Shown: piece by piece, positions 44,791 through 53,524 of the stretch
Layout of the letters: every line of letters starts with the position of its first letter
How positions within the stretch are numbered: the first letter of the stretch is position 1
Source of the DNA: Robiginitomaculum sp.
GTDB lineage: Bacteria; Pseudomonadota; Alphaproteobacteria; Caulobacterales; Maricaulaceae
Reading direction: 5' to 3'
Assembly: GCA_016765135.1 (NCBI GenBank)
Contig: JAESQN010000008.1
Coordinates: forward strand, 1-62,541
DNA length: 62,541 nt
Program-made: the position numbers and the translations under genes
Notes under the pieces: model-generated
What the model was told of the DNA's origin: nothing
Database searches by the model: none
The model's input: the letters and a program-made list of their open reading frames with translations, nothing else

Positions 44791-45099
44791 CTAAAATTGA
44801 TGATAGGCAGTGATGTCGCTGATATAAATTGCGCCGGATCTTTCGCGTCCGGTTTTTGCATTATCTTTGATTAGTCCGACCACCTCGTCCACTTTCTCCG
44901 CTTCGCAGACCAGTTCCAATTTTATTTCTGTGATAACACGAGCACCCAGTTCTGTGGAATACTCCTGCTCCTGGGCGTCAAGGGCTTCGAATGTGCCTTT
45001 GACCTCCGCCATCATCAACGAGGTAAACCCGGCTTTTCTAAGTACCCGCACGACATCAGCCGCCCGGTTTACATGGATATATGCTTTGACTTCTTTCAT
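44791..45099 (-). CDS. PII-like protein linked to metal efflux (PII-NG type)
   Basis: A 102-residue member of the PII superfamily. Kept: the beta-strand start MKEVKAYIHV, EVKG before the T-loop, and the B-loop AKTGRERSGAIYISD. Changed: the T-loop lacks the uridylylated Tyr context and the LPK of GlnB, and the C-terminus stops at AYHQF without the C-loop Arg residues. This fits the known novel group of PII proteins whose genes sit beside CzcA/CusA pumps. Its ATG overlaps the czcA stop by four bases (ATGA), so it is made together with the pump. A regulatory role on metal export through nucleotide or metal binding is inference. Confidence 0.88.
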   Translation of the reverse strand: MKEVKAYIHVNRAADVVRVLRKAGFTSLMMAEVKGTFEALDAQEQEYSTELGARVITEIKLELVCEAEKVDEVVGLIKDNAKTGRERSGAIYISDITAYHQF

Positions 45100-48000
45100 G
45101 ATGTCACCTCCTGTTTTTGTAACAATTTACGCTCCCTGCGACCTTCGACAAATTCATAGATCAGCGGCAATAATATCAGCGTCAGGAATGTCGAAGTAAT
45201 GAGACCACCGACAACCACTGCTGCCAATGGTCTCTGTGTTTCCGCGCCCACCCCGCTGGAAAGCAGCATGGGGATCAGCCCCAATATGGTCGAGCTGGCC
45301 GTCATCATCACCGGGCGCAGGCGTAGTTCTGCGCCTTTGCGCACGGCCTCGGACACGCTCATGCCTTTATCGCGCAGCTCGTTTATGAAACTAAGCAGCA
45401 CAATCCCGTTCAGCATAGCCACGCCAAACACCGCAATAAATCCAATGGCCGACGGCACTGACAAATATTGCCCTGAAATATAAAGCGCGATCACCCCGCC
45501 TATGGCAGCAAAGGGTACATTGGCAATAATCATTCCGGCATAACGCAAGGAATTAAACGCCGTGTATAAAAGCACGAAGATAAAGAAAATTGTCACGGGA
45601 ACAATCACCCCGAGCCTTTTCATGGCGCGCTGTTGGTTTTCAAACGCACCTCCCCATTCGGTCCAATACCCGACCGGTAGCTCGACGGATTTTTCAATGG
45701 CGGCGTTGGCGTCGCTGACAAAGCTGTCAATGTCGCGCCCGCGCACATCCATCTGGATCACGGCGTAGCGCTGTAATTGCTCGCGCCGTACAAATGAATA
45801 GCCTTCCGTAGTGGTGATGTTGGTCACTCTGGACAAGGGAATTATTGCCCCGTCGCCAGTCCGCATGGGGATATTGCCTATGGCCTCAACGGAAGACTTG
45901 GCATCATCTTGGTAACGGGTGGTTATCTCAAACCGTTTCACCCCGTCGATCAAAGTGCTGACCGGCTCGCTCCCGATACCGGTGCGCACAATGGTTAGTA
46001 CATCGTCCGCATTCATACCGTAGCGGGCCAGTGCGGCTCTATCCACTTCGATACGGATTTGCGGCTTGCCGATATTGGCCTCCAGCGACAAATCCGCCAC
46101 GCCTTCTATGCCTTCCAGCACTTCTTTTATCTCGGCGCTAAGCCTGTCCAACTCTTGCAAGTTCTCGCCGTAAAGTTTGACCGCCAAAGTGGCGCGAACC
46201 CCGGAGATAAGCTCCTCAACCCGCATTTGAATGGGCTGGGTGAAAGCGATCACCGATGTGGGCGCAACCACCTCAAGGGTTTCGCGCATGTCTTCGGCCA
46301 ACTCGGTGATATTGCGGTCACCCGGCCATTCATTTTCAGGCTTTAGAGCGGTGTAAACTTCCATATAATTCACATCCGCAGTCTCGCCCTTTTCGGCCCG
46401 GCCAATCATGGAAATCGTGGTTTCAACTTCTGGATATTCGCTCAGTGCTACTTCAATACTTTTGGCGATTTTGATAGACTGGTCAAGGGAGGTAGACGGA
46501 ATAGACGACACCCGCCACATGATCGAGCCTTCCTCAAGCTGGGGCATAAATTCCTTACCCAGTAACGGAAACAGGCTCAGCGAGCCGATGAGCAAGACGA
46601 CTGCACTGCCCATCACCAAGGCTTTGCGTTTAAGAGAAAACGCCAGCAAAGGCAGATAGCCGCGCTTGAGCACCCGCACAATCCATGTGTCTTTTTCCGC
46701 CTTTGGTTTGAGGATCAAAGCCGCCAAAACCGGGATCAGGGTCAAAGTTAAAAACAAAGACCCGGCCATAGCAAAGCTGATATTAAAGGCCATAGGCTTG
46801 AATAATTTACCTTCCAGTCCCTCAAGCGTGAACAAAGGCATGAACACGATAATGATAATGGCAATGGCGAAAGTCATAGGGCCGGCAACTTCTTTAGCCG
46901 CCGTTAGCACCGCCGCCGTTCTGTTGACCTCGCCGTTTCCTCCCATATCTTCATTGGCCGACTTGCGCTCCGCCATTATACGAAACGAATTTTCCACCAT
47001 GACAATGGCCCCGTCCACCATCATACCAATCCCGATGGCCAGACCCGCCAGCGACATGAGATTAGCCGACAGGCCCATCTGGTTCATCATGATGAAAGCG
47101 ATTAGCATAGCGATAGGCAAAGCCGTCGTGACCACAATGGCCGAACGAATTTCACCCAAAAACAAAAACAACACAATCGCAATCAGTATGGCCCCTTGGA
47201 TCAAAGCTTTTTCAGCGGTGTTCACCGCCTTTTCAACCAAGTCCGTGCGCTGGTAAATCGGCTTGACCACCACGCCGGGCGGCAAAGCTTTCTCTACGGT
47301 TTCAAGCTTGGTTTTGACATTATCAACAACCATTTTAGCGTTCTCGCCCATGCGCGACAAAGCCATGCCCAGCACAACCTCTTTGCCGTCGCGGGTCACT
47401 GCGCCAAAGCGTAAAGCGCCTTCTTGCTTTACCGTGGCCACATCGCGGATATAGACAGCCGTGCCGTCTACGGATTTCAGCTTGATAGCACCAATATCGG
47501 CTTCATTTTTGACCAGGCCAAGCCCGCGTACCAAAAATTGCTCGGAACCTTGGTCGATATATTGGCCACCGACTTGGCGGTTATTGGCTTCGATAGCTTC
47601 CATAACTTCGGTGAAACCAAGGCCGAATTTTATCAGTTTGAGCGGGTCAATTTGCACCTGATATTGGCGCTCCTGCCCGCCCCACGAGGTTACGTCATCA
47701 ACGCCCGGCGCGGTTCTAAGGATAAGCCGCACCGTCCAGTCTTGCAGAGTTCGTAAATCCATATCGGTAATATCAGCGTTCAATTTTTCGTCGGCGCGCT
47801 CCAATGTGTACCAAAACACCTGCCCCAACCCGGATGAATTGGGGCCAAGTTCGGGCGTGCCGTAACCTTCAGGGATACGGTCACCGACCTCTTGCAAGCG
47901 CTCGCCCACAAGGCGGCGGGCGAAATATATGTCCATATCGTCTTTGAAATACACGGCCACATAGGACAGGCCGAACAAGCTAACCGAGCGGATTTCCTTA

Positions 48001-48236
48001 ACGTCCGGCAAACCCGCCATAGCGGATTCGATGGGGAATGTAAGAAGCTCCTCCACGTCCTCAGCTGCCAAACCTGGGCTTTCCGTATAGATATTGACCT
48101 GCGCCGGCGTAACATCCGGAAATGCGTCAATAGGGATTGTGTTGATGGCACGCACGCCCAAAAAGGCGATCACACCAAAGGTAATCAGCACAAGTACTTT
48201 GTACTGAAGCGAAAACTCTACGAGTTTATTTAACAT
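45096..48236 (-). CDS. czcA: Heavy-metal RND efflux pump CzcA/CusA family
   Basis: A 1046-residue inner-membrane proton-driven pump forming the trimeric core of a periplasm-spanning CzcCBA-type exporter. It shows 12 helices with two large periplasmic loops; the N-terminus is QYKVLVLITFGVIAFLGV and FPDVTPAQVNIYTE follows. Helix 4 reads GIGMMVDGAIVMVEN: Asp408 and Glu415 of the CzcA proton/cation relay are kept, but the position of CzcA Asp402 is Gly402. This mixes a CusA-like IG start with a CzcA-like DGA/VEN end, so metal choice (divalent or Cu/Ag) is not certain. The linked PII-like and CadA-like genes argue for Zn/Cd/Co. It is coupled to the PII-like gene by ATGA and separated from czcB by repeat R1. 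Confidence 0.94.
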   Translation of the reverse strand: MLNKLVEFSLQYKVLVLITFGVIAFLGVRAINTIPIDAFPDVTPAQVNIYTESPGLAAEDVEELLTFPIESAMAGLPDVKEIRSVSLFGLSYVAVYFKDDMDIYFARRLVGERLQEVGDRIPEGYGTPELGPNSSGLGQVFWYTLERADEKLNADITDMDLRTLQDWTVRLILRTAPGVDDVTSWGGQERQYQVQIDPLKLIKFGLGFTEVMEAIEANNRQVGGQYIDQGSEQFLVRGLGLVKNEADIGAIKLKSVDGTAVYIRDVATVKQEGALRFGAVTRDGKEVVLGMALSRMGENAKMVVDNVKTKLETVEKALPPGVVVKPIYQRTDLVEKAVNTAEKALIQGAILIAIVLFLFLGEIRSAIVVTTALPIAMLIAFIMMNQMGLSANLMSLAGLAIGIGMMVDGAIVMVENSFRIMAERKSANEDMGGNGEVNRTAAVLTAAKEVAGPMTFAIAIIIIVFMPLFTLEGLEGKLFKPMAFNISFAMAGSLFLTLTLIPVLAALILKPKAEKDTWIVRVLKRGYLPLLAFSLKRKALVMGSAVVLLIGSLSLFPLLGKEFMPQLEEGSIMWRVSSIPSTSLDQSIKIAKSIEVALSEYPEVETTISMIGRAEKGETADVNYMEVYTALKPENEWPGDRNITELAEDMRETLEVVAPTSVIAFTQPIQMRVEELISGVRATLAVKLYGENLQELDRLSAEIKEVLEGIEGVADLSLEANIGKPQIRIEVDRAALARYGMNADDVLTIVRTGIGSEPVSTLIDGVKRFEITTRYQDDAKSSVEAIGNIPMRTGDGAIIPLSRVTNITTTEGYSFVRREQLQRYAVIQMDVRGRDIDSFVSDANAAIEKSVELPVGYWTEWGGAFENQQRAMKRLGVIVPVTIFFIFVLLYTAFNSLRYAGMIIANVPFAAIGGVIALYISGQYLSVPSAIGFIAVFGVAMLNGIVLLSFINELRDKGMSVSEAVRKGAELRLRPVMMTASSTILGLIPMLLSSGVGAETQRPLAAVVVGGLITSTFLTLILLPLIYEFVEGRRERKLLQKQEVTS

Positions 48237-48282
48237 GATTTATTCCTGTAATTTCGTCACTGGTAGATTGAAAACTGTAAAT

Positions 48283-48374
48283 ACCTGTAGGGTGGATTAG
48301 CGCCTTTTGCGCGTAATCCACCGTGCGGTGGGTGCCAATGGTGGATTACGGCAAAGAGCCTAATCCACCCTACA
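48283..48374 (+). repeat. Palindromic intergenic repeat R1, copy B (between czcB and czcA)
   Basis: 92 bases made of GTAGGGTGGATTA and TAATCCACCCTAC as outer arms and two inner pairs around GCGCGTAATCCACC and GGTGGATTACG. It is the intact version of the element at 61-144 (opposite orientation). It fills most of the czcB-czcA gap within one operon and may lower czcA expression or stabilise the upstream message. Confidence 0.88.
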
Positions 48375-48398
48375 AGGCATTTTATACAATTCAGTACA

Positions 48399-49595
48399 CT
48401 AATGCCCATGACCCGATCCCATTTTTGATTTGAGGATGAGCGATTTAAGCAAGAAAATTTGCGACGTGGCGATTTCTGTGTTTTCGCTAATCCCGCTTTT
48501 TATCTCAACCCAGTTGCCGCGCTTGGCACCTAGTTGCACGGGCGTTGGATGTAGCTCGTCGCCCTCGACAGCGAAAACCACGTCTTGCCCCTCCATAAAG
48601 GTCACGGCTTCTATGGGTACGGCCAGAGTTTTCTCCGCTTTTCCGATCTGCAAATAAGCTGTCACAAATTGGCCCGCATGCAGGCTGTCCCCGGCATTAT
48701 CCATTTCAACACGAACGGGCAATGTGCGCGTGATCTCGTCAATTTGGTGACTCATTTGTAAAACCTTGCCGTATTTCCAATCATTTTTTCTGGTGCTACC
48801 GCTGGCTTTCACTCTTACTATTGCGCCAATTTCAATGTTTTCAGCGTCTCCTGCGGAAACCTTTACATTGACCCAGGCCTTGCTCTCGTCACTGATTTCA
48901 AACAGCACCCTGCCCGGTTCAATAATTTCGCCTATGACAAAATTATCCTGCATCACCGTGCCCGATTGACCCGCAAAAAGCGTGAACACGCCAGTCGCCT
49001 TGGTCGCATCCCCACCCGCCATCAACCTGCTAACCGCCTTTGGTGTCATGCCAAATGCGTTGATTTTTGCCCGGCTAAGCTGGGCCGCAATTTTCGCTTC
49101 CACATAACGCCTCTGGGCCACCACATCGAGGCCCAGTTTTTGAACCCGTTTCCATTCTTGGTGGGCGACAATTGCATTGCCTTGCGCCTGCGCCAATTCG
49201 ACGCTGGTCAAAGTTACAAGAGGTGCGCCGCGCTTAACGTGTTTCCCAAGCTTGGCATGGCGCAAAGTAATTTGCGCGGAAATACGCGGCGTAACCCGAC
49301 TGGTTTTATATTGGTTGAGAATAATTTCGCCGGGCGCGGAGATTTCACTGCCAAGCGATTGCAAAGAAACCCTCGCCGTGGTCACACCGTTTTTTTCCCG
49401 CTCTTCGGCGTTCATTTCCACGATGCCTTCTTCTTCGCCGTGTTCTTCACCTTCTTTTTCGTCGTGATCGTCATGACCTTCAACCTCTTGGGCGTAAGCA
49501 TTCTGGGCGATTGTGAAAGATGTATTATTAAATTGCGTACTGGCTCCCAAAAGCAGAGCCGCACTTAACATCAGATATAATTTTGTGTTGATCAT
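48399..49595 (-). CDS. czcB: RND efflux periplasmic adaptor (CzcB/CusB-like)
   Basis: A 398-residue membrane-fusion protein joining CzcA to the outer-membrane channel. I start at the ATG at 49595 (overlapping the czcC stop as ATGA), which gives an N-terminal signal (LYLMLSAALLLGAS); the longer frame from 49661 lacks one. Right after the signal lies an acidic His-rich stretch (GHDDHDEKEGEEHGEEEG) and the protein ends KMGSGHGH, both likely metal ligands. The barrel-sandwich domain is seen in RISAQITLRHAKLGKHVKRG and APLVTLTSVELAQAQGN. Such metal-binding tails occur in Zn/Co/Cd and Cu adaptors alike. Confidence 0.92.
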   Translation of the reverse strand: MINTKLYLMLSAALLLGASTQFNNTSFTIAQNAYAQEVEGHDDHDEKEGEEHGEEEGIVEMNAEEREKNGVTTARVSLQSLGSEISAPGEIILNQYKTSRVTPRISAQITLRHAKLGKHVKRGAPLVTLTSVELAQAQGNAIVAHQEWKRVQKLGLDVVAQRRYVEAKIAAQLSRAKINAFGMTPKAVSRLMAGGDATKATGVFTLFAGQSGTVMQDNFVIGEIIEPGRVLFEISDESKAWVNVKVSAGDAENIEIGAIVRVKASGSTRKNDWKYGKVLQMSHQIDEITRTLPVRVEMDNAGDSLHAGQFVTAYLQIGKAEKTLAVPIEAVTFMEGQDVVFAVEGDELHPTPVQLGAKRGNWVEIKSGISENTEIATSQIFLLKSLILKSKMGSGHGH

Positions 49596-50896
49596 TTTAT
49601 GGTCTCCAGCCATTGAGGAATTGAATTGCTTGCATCGAGGCGCTCGAACCAGCTGCGCCAAAGGGCGGCTTTCAGTTCGGCAGACGCGCTCTCTGCGTCA
49701 AAAGTTTGGTCAAACTGAATGAGATAATTGACGGCATTCAGCTCACCCGCTTCCCAAAGCCGTTTCAATAAAGAACGCTGAGTATCAAGCTGTAACGCGC
49801 CGGATTTTTGCCAATCACTCCAGGCTTGTTCCGTCGCCTCAAAACGACGCTCCGTACCGCGCAAGCGAGCAATGGTTTGCCTGCGAATACGGGCCAATCC
49901 GGCTTCCGCCTCAAGGCTCTCGGCTTTGGCCACATCTATGCTGTCGTAATATTTATTGTTGATTTGCAAGGGAATAGCCAAGGTCACGCCAAACAGTACA
50001 CTTGAACCTTCCACGCCCAAACGCCCACCGACCGTCGGGTCGGTTTTGCGCATTTTTTTGGCAACTGCTATGCGTGAACGAAACGCCCGCGACCTGGCGC
50101 TTGCCAAACGCACTTCCGGCAAATCTTGTGGATTTGTCTGCCGCCCTACTGCCCTGCTTCCATTTGGCGTTCCCTCCAGAAGCGGCCAGTCCGTAAGAAT
50201 GGCCCCGCTTAATGTTGTTAAGGCTTGAACCGCACGAGACTTTTCGGATTTGGCGCGTGCCAAGTCTGCTAACGACCCAGCCAGTGACAATTGCGCCGTT
50301 AAGACTTCGGAGCTGGACAAATCACCAGCCGCTTTGCGGCGTTCGGCCAATTTCAAGAAATCACGGCTAAATGTAACCTTGCGCCCGGCCATCGCGACCA
50401 TATCAGTATTTATCTGGTATTCGGACAAAGCCTGTAACAGTTCTGCTTGTAATGTTTTTTCGACCAACTCCAATGCCGCCTGGGCCGCAAATACATTGTC
50501 GCGCCCGGCGTCTTGCAGAACTTGTCGTTTGCCGTGACGGTCAATGGTTTGGGACAGACCTATTGTTGCGGTCTCGACCTCCCCCGTTTCCAAATCCACT
50601 TCCAAATTGGGATTATACAGCTTACGACCCTTGCCGCGTGCGCGGGCTTTCTCGGCCTCCACTGCGGCTTGCGCCGCCTGCATGGCCGGGTGTCCGTCTA
50701 TGGTCGTGCTTACAAACCCTACGATATCCGGTCTTGAAGCCGTAACAAATTCGCGGGTTTCCACTGGCGTTAAGGTGATAAGTTCAGGAAAATCATTTCC
50801 GTTTTTAGTCTTCGTTTGCGCCAATGCGCCCGGTGCTACACTTAGTACAAGCACGGCACTCAAAGTGCTAAAAAGCACACAAGTTCTCGTATTCAT
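49592..50896 (-). CDS. czcC: Outer-membrane efflux channel, TolC family (CzcC-like)
   Basis: A 434-residue TolC-like protein that forms the exit duct of the metal pump. Signal peptide with core LSAVLVLSVAPGALA. The mature part is long helices with the two internal repeats of the family: AMQAAQAAVEAEKARARGKG with LYNPNLEVDLETGEV in the first half, and LFGVTLAIPLQINNKYYD followed by AEAGLARIRRQTIARLRG in the second. Coupled to czcB by the ATGA overlap at 49592-49595. It is preceded 116 bases upstream by the small CzcI-like gene. Confidence 0.92.
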   Translation of the reverse strand: MNTRTCVLFSTLSAVLVLSVAPGALAQTKTKNGNDFPELITLTPVETREFVTASRPDIVGFVSTTIDGHPAMQAAQAAVEAEKARARGKGRKLYNPNLEVDLETGEVETATIGLSQTIDRHGKRQVLQDAGRDNVFAAQAALELVEKTLQAELLQALSEYQINTDMVAMAGRKVTFSRDFLKLAERRKAAGDLSSSEVLTAQLSLAGSLADLARAKSEKSRAVQALTTLSGAILTDWPLLEGTPNGSRAVGRQTNPQDLPEVRLASARSRAFRSRIAVAKKMRKTDPTVGGRLGVEGSSVLFGVTLAIPLQINNKYYDSIDVAKAESLEAEAGLARIRRQTIARLRGTERRFEATEQAWSDWQKSGALQLDTQRSLLKRLWEAGELNAVNYLIQFDQTFDAESASAELKAALWRSWFERLDASNSIPQWLETIK

Positions 50897-51012
50897 TATG
50901 ACTACTCTTGATTTTGGCTATAGCTGCGATAGCCATAAGATAAGGGGTGCGGAAACCGGTGCGTGCATACATTTATCCCGTAAACACAAACAGACTCCGC
51001 CCTTGGGCAGGA

Positions 51013-51363
51013 TTAAATCAAGATTATAGGGGGGTGGGGAATATCGTCCATTGGCGCGGGATGCGGGGCGTTTTCACCTATGGTTTTCAGGCTGGATACA
51101 TATTTTCCCAGTGACAATTGACCCGGCGCCAATATCAATAATATATGGGCCGTATGGCACACATTGCATTCCGAGCTTGTGATATTTTCACCCGGTGGCA
51201 ATTCGCTTGTAAGGGTTATTTTTTCACTTTGAACCTGTTGGCTCGTCGTAAAGCTGCCTGCATAACCATCCACAGGTAATTGCGTATATTCATTGGCCAA
51301 TGCGGAATGCATTGTCACCAACAACAAACTTAAAATCAGAAATTTTGATATCAATAAACGCAT
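51013..51363 (-). CDS. Small periplasmic CxxCH protein, CzcI/DUF2946-like
   Basis: A 116-residue protein from the ATG at 51363 (the frame stays open to 51429, with other Met codons at 51378 and 51396). Signal peptide with core LILSLLLVTMHSALA. The mature part carries ECNVCHTAH, a CxxCH motif followed by His, and a Pro/His-rich C-terminus (APHPAPMDDIPHPP). Small proteins with such a Cys/His pair precede czc and copper operons in many proteobacteria (CzcI, DUF2946) and probably bind metal; a c-type heme at CxxCH is possible but no other cytochrome feature is seen. It is the first gene of the leftward czc operon. A TTGACA-N16-TATGGA pair lies at 51401-51374, almost on top of the start. Confidence 0.65.
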   Translation of the reverse strand: MRLLISKFLILSLLLVTMHSALANEYTQLPVDGYAGSFTTSQQVQSEKITLTSELPPGENITSSECNVCHTAHILLILAPGQLSLGKYVSSLKTIGENAPHPAPMDDIPHPPIILI

Positions 51364-51553
51364 ATAGAACGATTCCATACCGTGAACTTTCTCCATGTCA
51401 AGGACATTTCGCAACAAATAACATGACATTTAGTTTATGAAAAACATCCGTGTTTTGACTATATTTTTGAGGGATTATGGATACGAATACGTATTAGCTA
51501 CAATGTTTTATCAAAAACCAATACCCATCAACCCATAATTACCCGGAGTTTTT

Positions 51554-53524
51554 ATGCTAAGTCGTAGACGTTTAATACAAACCGCCGCTGGCGGTGGTGC
51601 TTTCCTTGGCCTTACCAGCCTTATCCCCGCCTGGGCCAGATCCGCCGACGAAGGCAACCTTGGCATACCTACCCTTAGCGGCACGACATTTGATCTGGAA
51701 ATTGGAAAATTTACCACCCGTATCAATGGACGTCTTGGCAATGCCATTGGAGTCAATGGTGCCATACCTGCACCCCTCGTCCGGTTTACAGAAGGCGAAG
51801 ACATCACAATAAATGTCAAAAACAACCTGGACGAAGACACATCAATCCATTGGCACGGCCTACTCGTCCCCTTTCATATGGACGGTGTTCCCGGTGTCAG
51901 CTTCCCCGGTATTAAACCCGGCGAAACCTTCCAATATAGATATTCCGTACCCCAAAACGGCACCTATTGGTATCATTCCCATTCCGGCCTCCAAGAACCC
52001 ATGGGCCATTACGGACCAATGATTATTGACCCTATCGCCGCTGATCCAGTGCAATATGACCGTGAATATGTGATGGTGCTGGCCGATTGGACATTTACAA
52101 ACCCCCACCGGATTTTTGCAAAGCTTAAAAAAATGAGCGACAGCCTCAATTTTCAAAAGCAAACCATTCCCGATTTTATGGAAGACGCAAAATACGAAGG
52201 CTTTGGCCGAACGTTTAGGGATCGGGCCCGCTGGGGGCGGATGCGGATGCAGCCAACCGATATCTCCGACGTCACCGGGGATACATATACATATCTCATC
52301 AATGGACGCGGCACCGAAGACAATTGGAACGGCATTTTTGTGCCCGGCGAACGGGTGCGCCTGCGCATTATCAACGCCTCTTCCATGAGTATTTTCAATG
52401 TCCGCATCCCCGGCCTGCCCATGACCGTAGTCGGGGCGGACGGACTAAATCTTCGACCCCTCGAAATTGACGAATTTCAAATCGGTGTGGCGGAAACCTA
52501 TGATGTTATCATTAAGCCAGAGGAAGCCAAAGCGTACGCATTTGTCGCCGAATCTATTGACCGCTCCGGGCAAGTGGTCGCCACATTCGGCCCCCGCCCC
52601 GGCATGCGCGCCCCCGCGCCCGAGTTGCGCGAAAAACCCCTGCTGACCATGAGAGATATGGGCATGGATCACGCCAATATGAGCATGGACGATATGGACG
52701 GCATGGATCATGGCAAAATGGATCATGGCGGCGAGAAAATGAGCGGCGATGCCATGGACATGGAAAAAATGGGGAAAATGGACAAGATGGACCATGGCAA
52801 ACTGGATCATGGCGAGATGGGTCACGGCAAAATGGATATGAAAGCGCCCATAGAGGTCGTCAAAAAAGCCGGTCTCAAACCCGGGCCGGGCATTATCAAT
52901 ATCGCCGAAGCCCCGGTCAACCGCTTGCATGAGCCGGGCATCGGGCTAGAGAGCGTCCCCCACCGCACCTTGACATATGCGGATTTACGCGCCTTGGAAC
53001 CCAATACGGACACGCGGGAGCCAGAACGCGAGATAGAGCTGCATCTGACGGCGAATATGGAGCGTTATATGTGGTCATTTGACGGGGTGAAATTTTCCCA
53101 TGTCAAAGAACCGATAAAATTCTATGAAGGCGAACGGGTGCGTATGACCTTGATTAACGACACCATGATGCCCCACCCCATTCATTTGCACGGCATGTTT
53201 TTTGATCTGGTCATTCCCGATGATGCCTCCAGTATCCCAGACAACAAAACGCACAAACCGCGCAAGCATACGGTCATTGTCAAACCCGGCGAAAAATTGT
53301 CATTTGATGTAAATGCCGAACATGTGGGCGATTGGGCTTTTCATTGCCATCTGCTGTTTCACATGCATGCGGGCATGATGCAGGTCGTGTCTTTGCTGCC
53401 CAAAGACCAGCGTAAAATGAAAATGGACCATTCTAAAATGGATCACTCTAAAATGAAGACGGAAAAAATGGATCACTCCAAAATGGATCATGGTGATATG
53501 AATATGAAGGAGACAGGCAAATGA
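51554..53524 (+). CDS. copA: Multicopper oxidase CopA/PcoA, copper resistance
   Basis: A 656-residue periplasmic laccase-like enzyme that oxidises Cu(I) and binds excess copper. Tat signal SRRRLIQ with hydrophobic core, cleaved after AWA. Copper ligands: HWHGLLVPFHMDG, WYHSHSGLQEP, HPIHLHGMFFDL and the final HCHLLFHMHAGMMQ with the T1 Met. Between the second and third cupredoxin domains lies a Met/His/Asp-rich insert (about residues 372-435, units such as MDHGKMDHG), and the C-terminus ends in a Lys/Met/His tail (MKMDHSKMDHSKM). Such inserts bind Cu(I). The copB ATG overlaps its stop by four bases. It is divergent from the czc operon across a 190-base region that contains TTGACT at 51455 and the short dyad ATACG-AATA-CGTAT. 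Confidence 0.96.
   Translation: MLSRRRLIQTAAGGGAFLGLTSLIPAWARSADEGNLGIPTLSGTTFDLEIGKFTTRINGRLGNAIGVNGAIPAPLVRFTEGEDITINVKNNLDEDTSIHWHGLLVPFHMDGVPGVSFPGIKPGETFQYRYSVPQNGTYWYHSHSGLQEPMGHYGPMIIDPIAADPVQYDREYVMVLADWTFTNPHRIFAKLKKMSDSLNFQKQTIPDFMEDAKYEGFGRTFRDRARWGRMRMQPTDISDVTGDTYTYLINGRGTEDNWNGIFVPGERVRLRIINASSMSIFNVRIPGLPMTVVGADGLNLRPLEIDEFQIGVAETYDVIIKPEEAKAYAFVAESIDRSGQVVATFGPRPGMRAPAPELREKPLLTMRDMGMDHANMSMDDMDGMDHGKMDHGGEKMSGDAMDMEKMGKMDKMDHGKLDHGEMGHGKMDMKAPIEVVKKAGLKPGPGIINIAEAPVNRLHEPGIGLESVPHRTLTYADLRALEPNTDTREPEREIELHLTANMERYMWSFDGVKFSHVKEPIKFYEGERVRMTLINDTMMPHPIHLHGMFFDLVIPDDASSIPDNKTHKPRKHTVIVKPGEKLSFDVNAEHVGDWAFHCHLLFHMHAGMMQVVSLLPKDQRKMKMDHSKMDHSKMKTEKMDHSKMDHGDMNMKETGK

Noticed and set aside
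52660-52850. Short repeated ATGGATCATGGC-like units
   Set aside because: They encode the Met/His/Asp-rich copper-binding insert of CopA and are not a separate repeat element.
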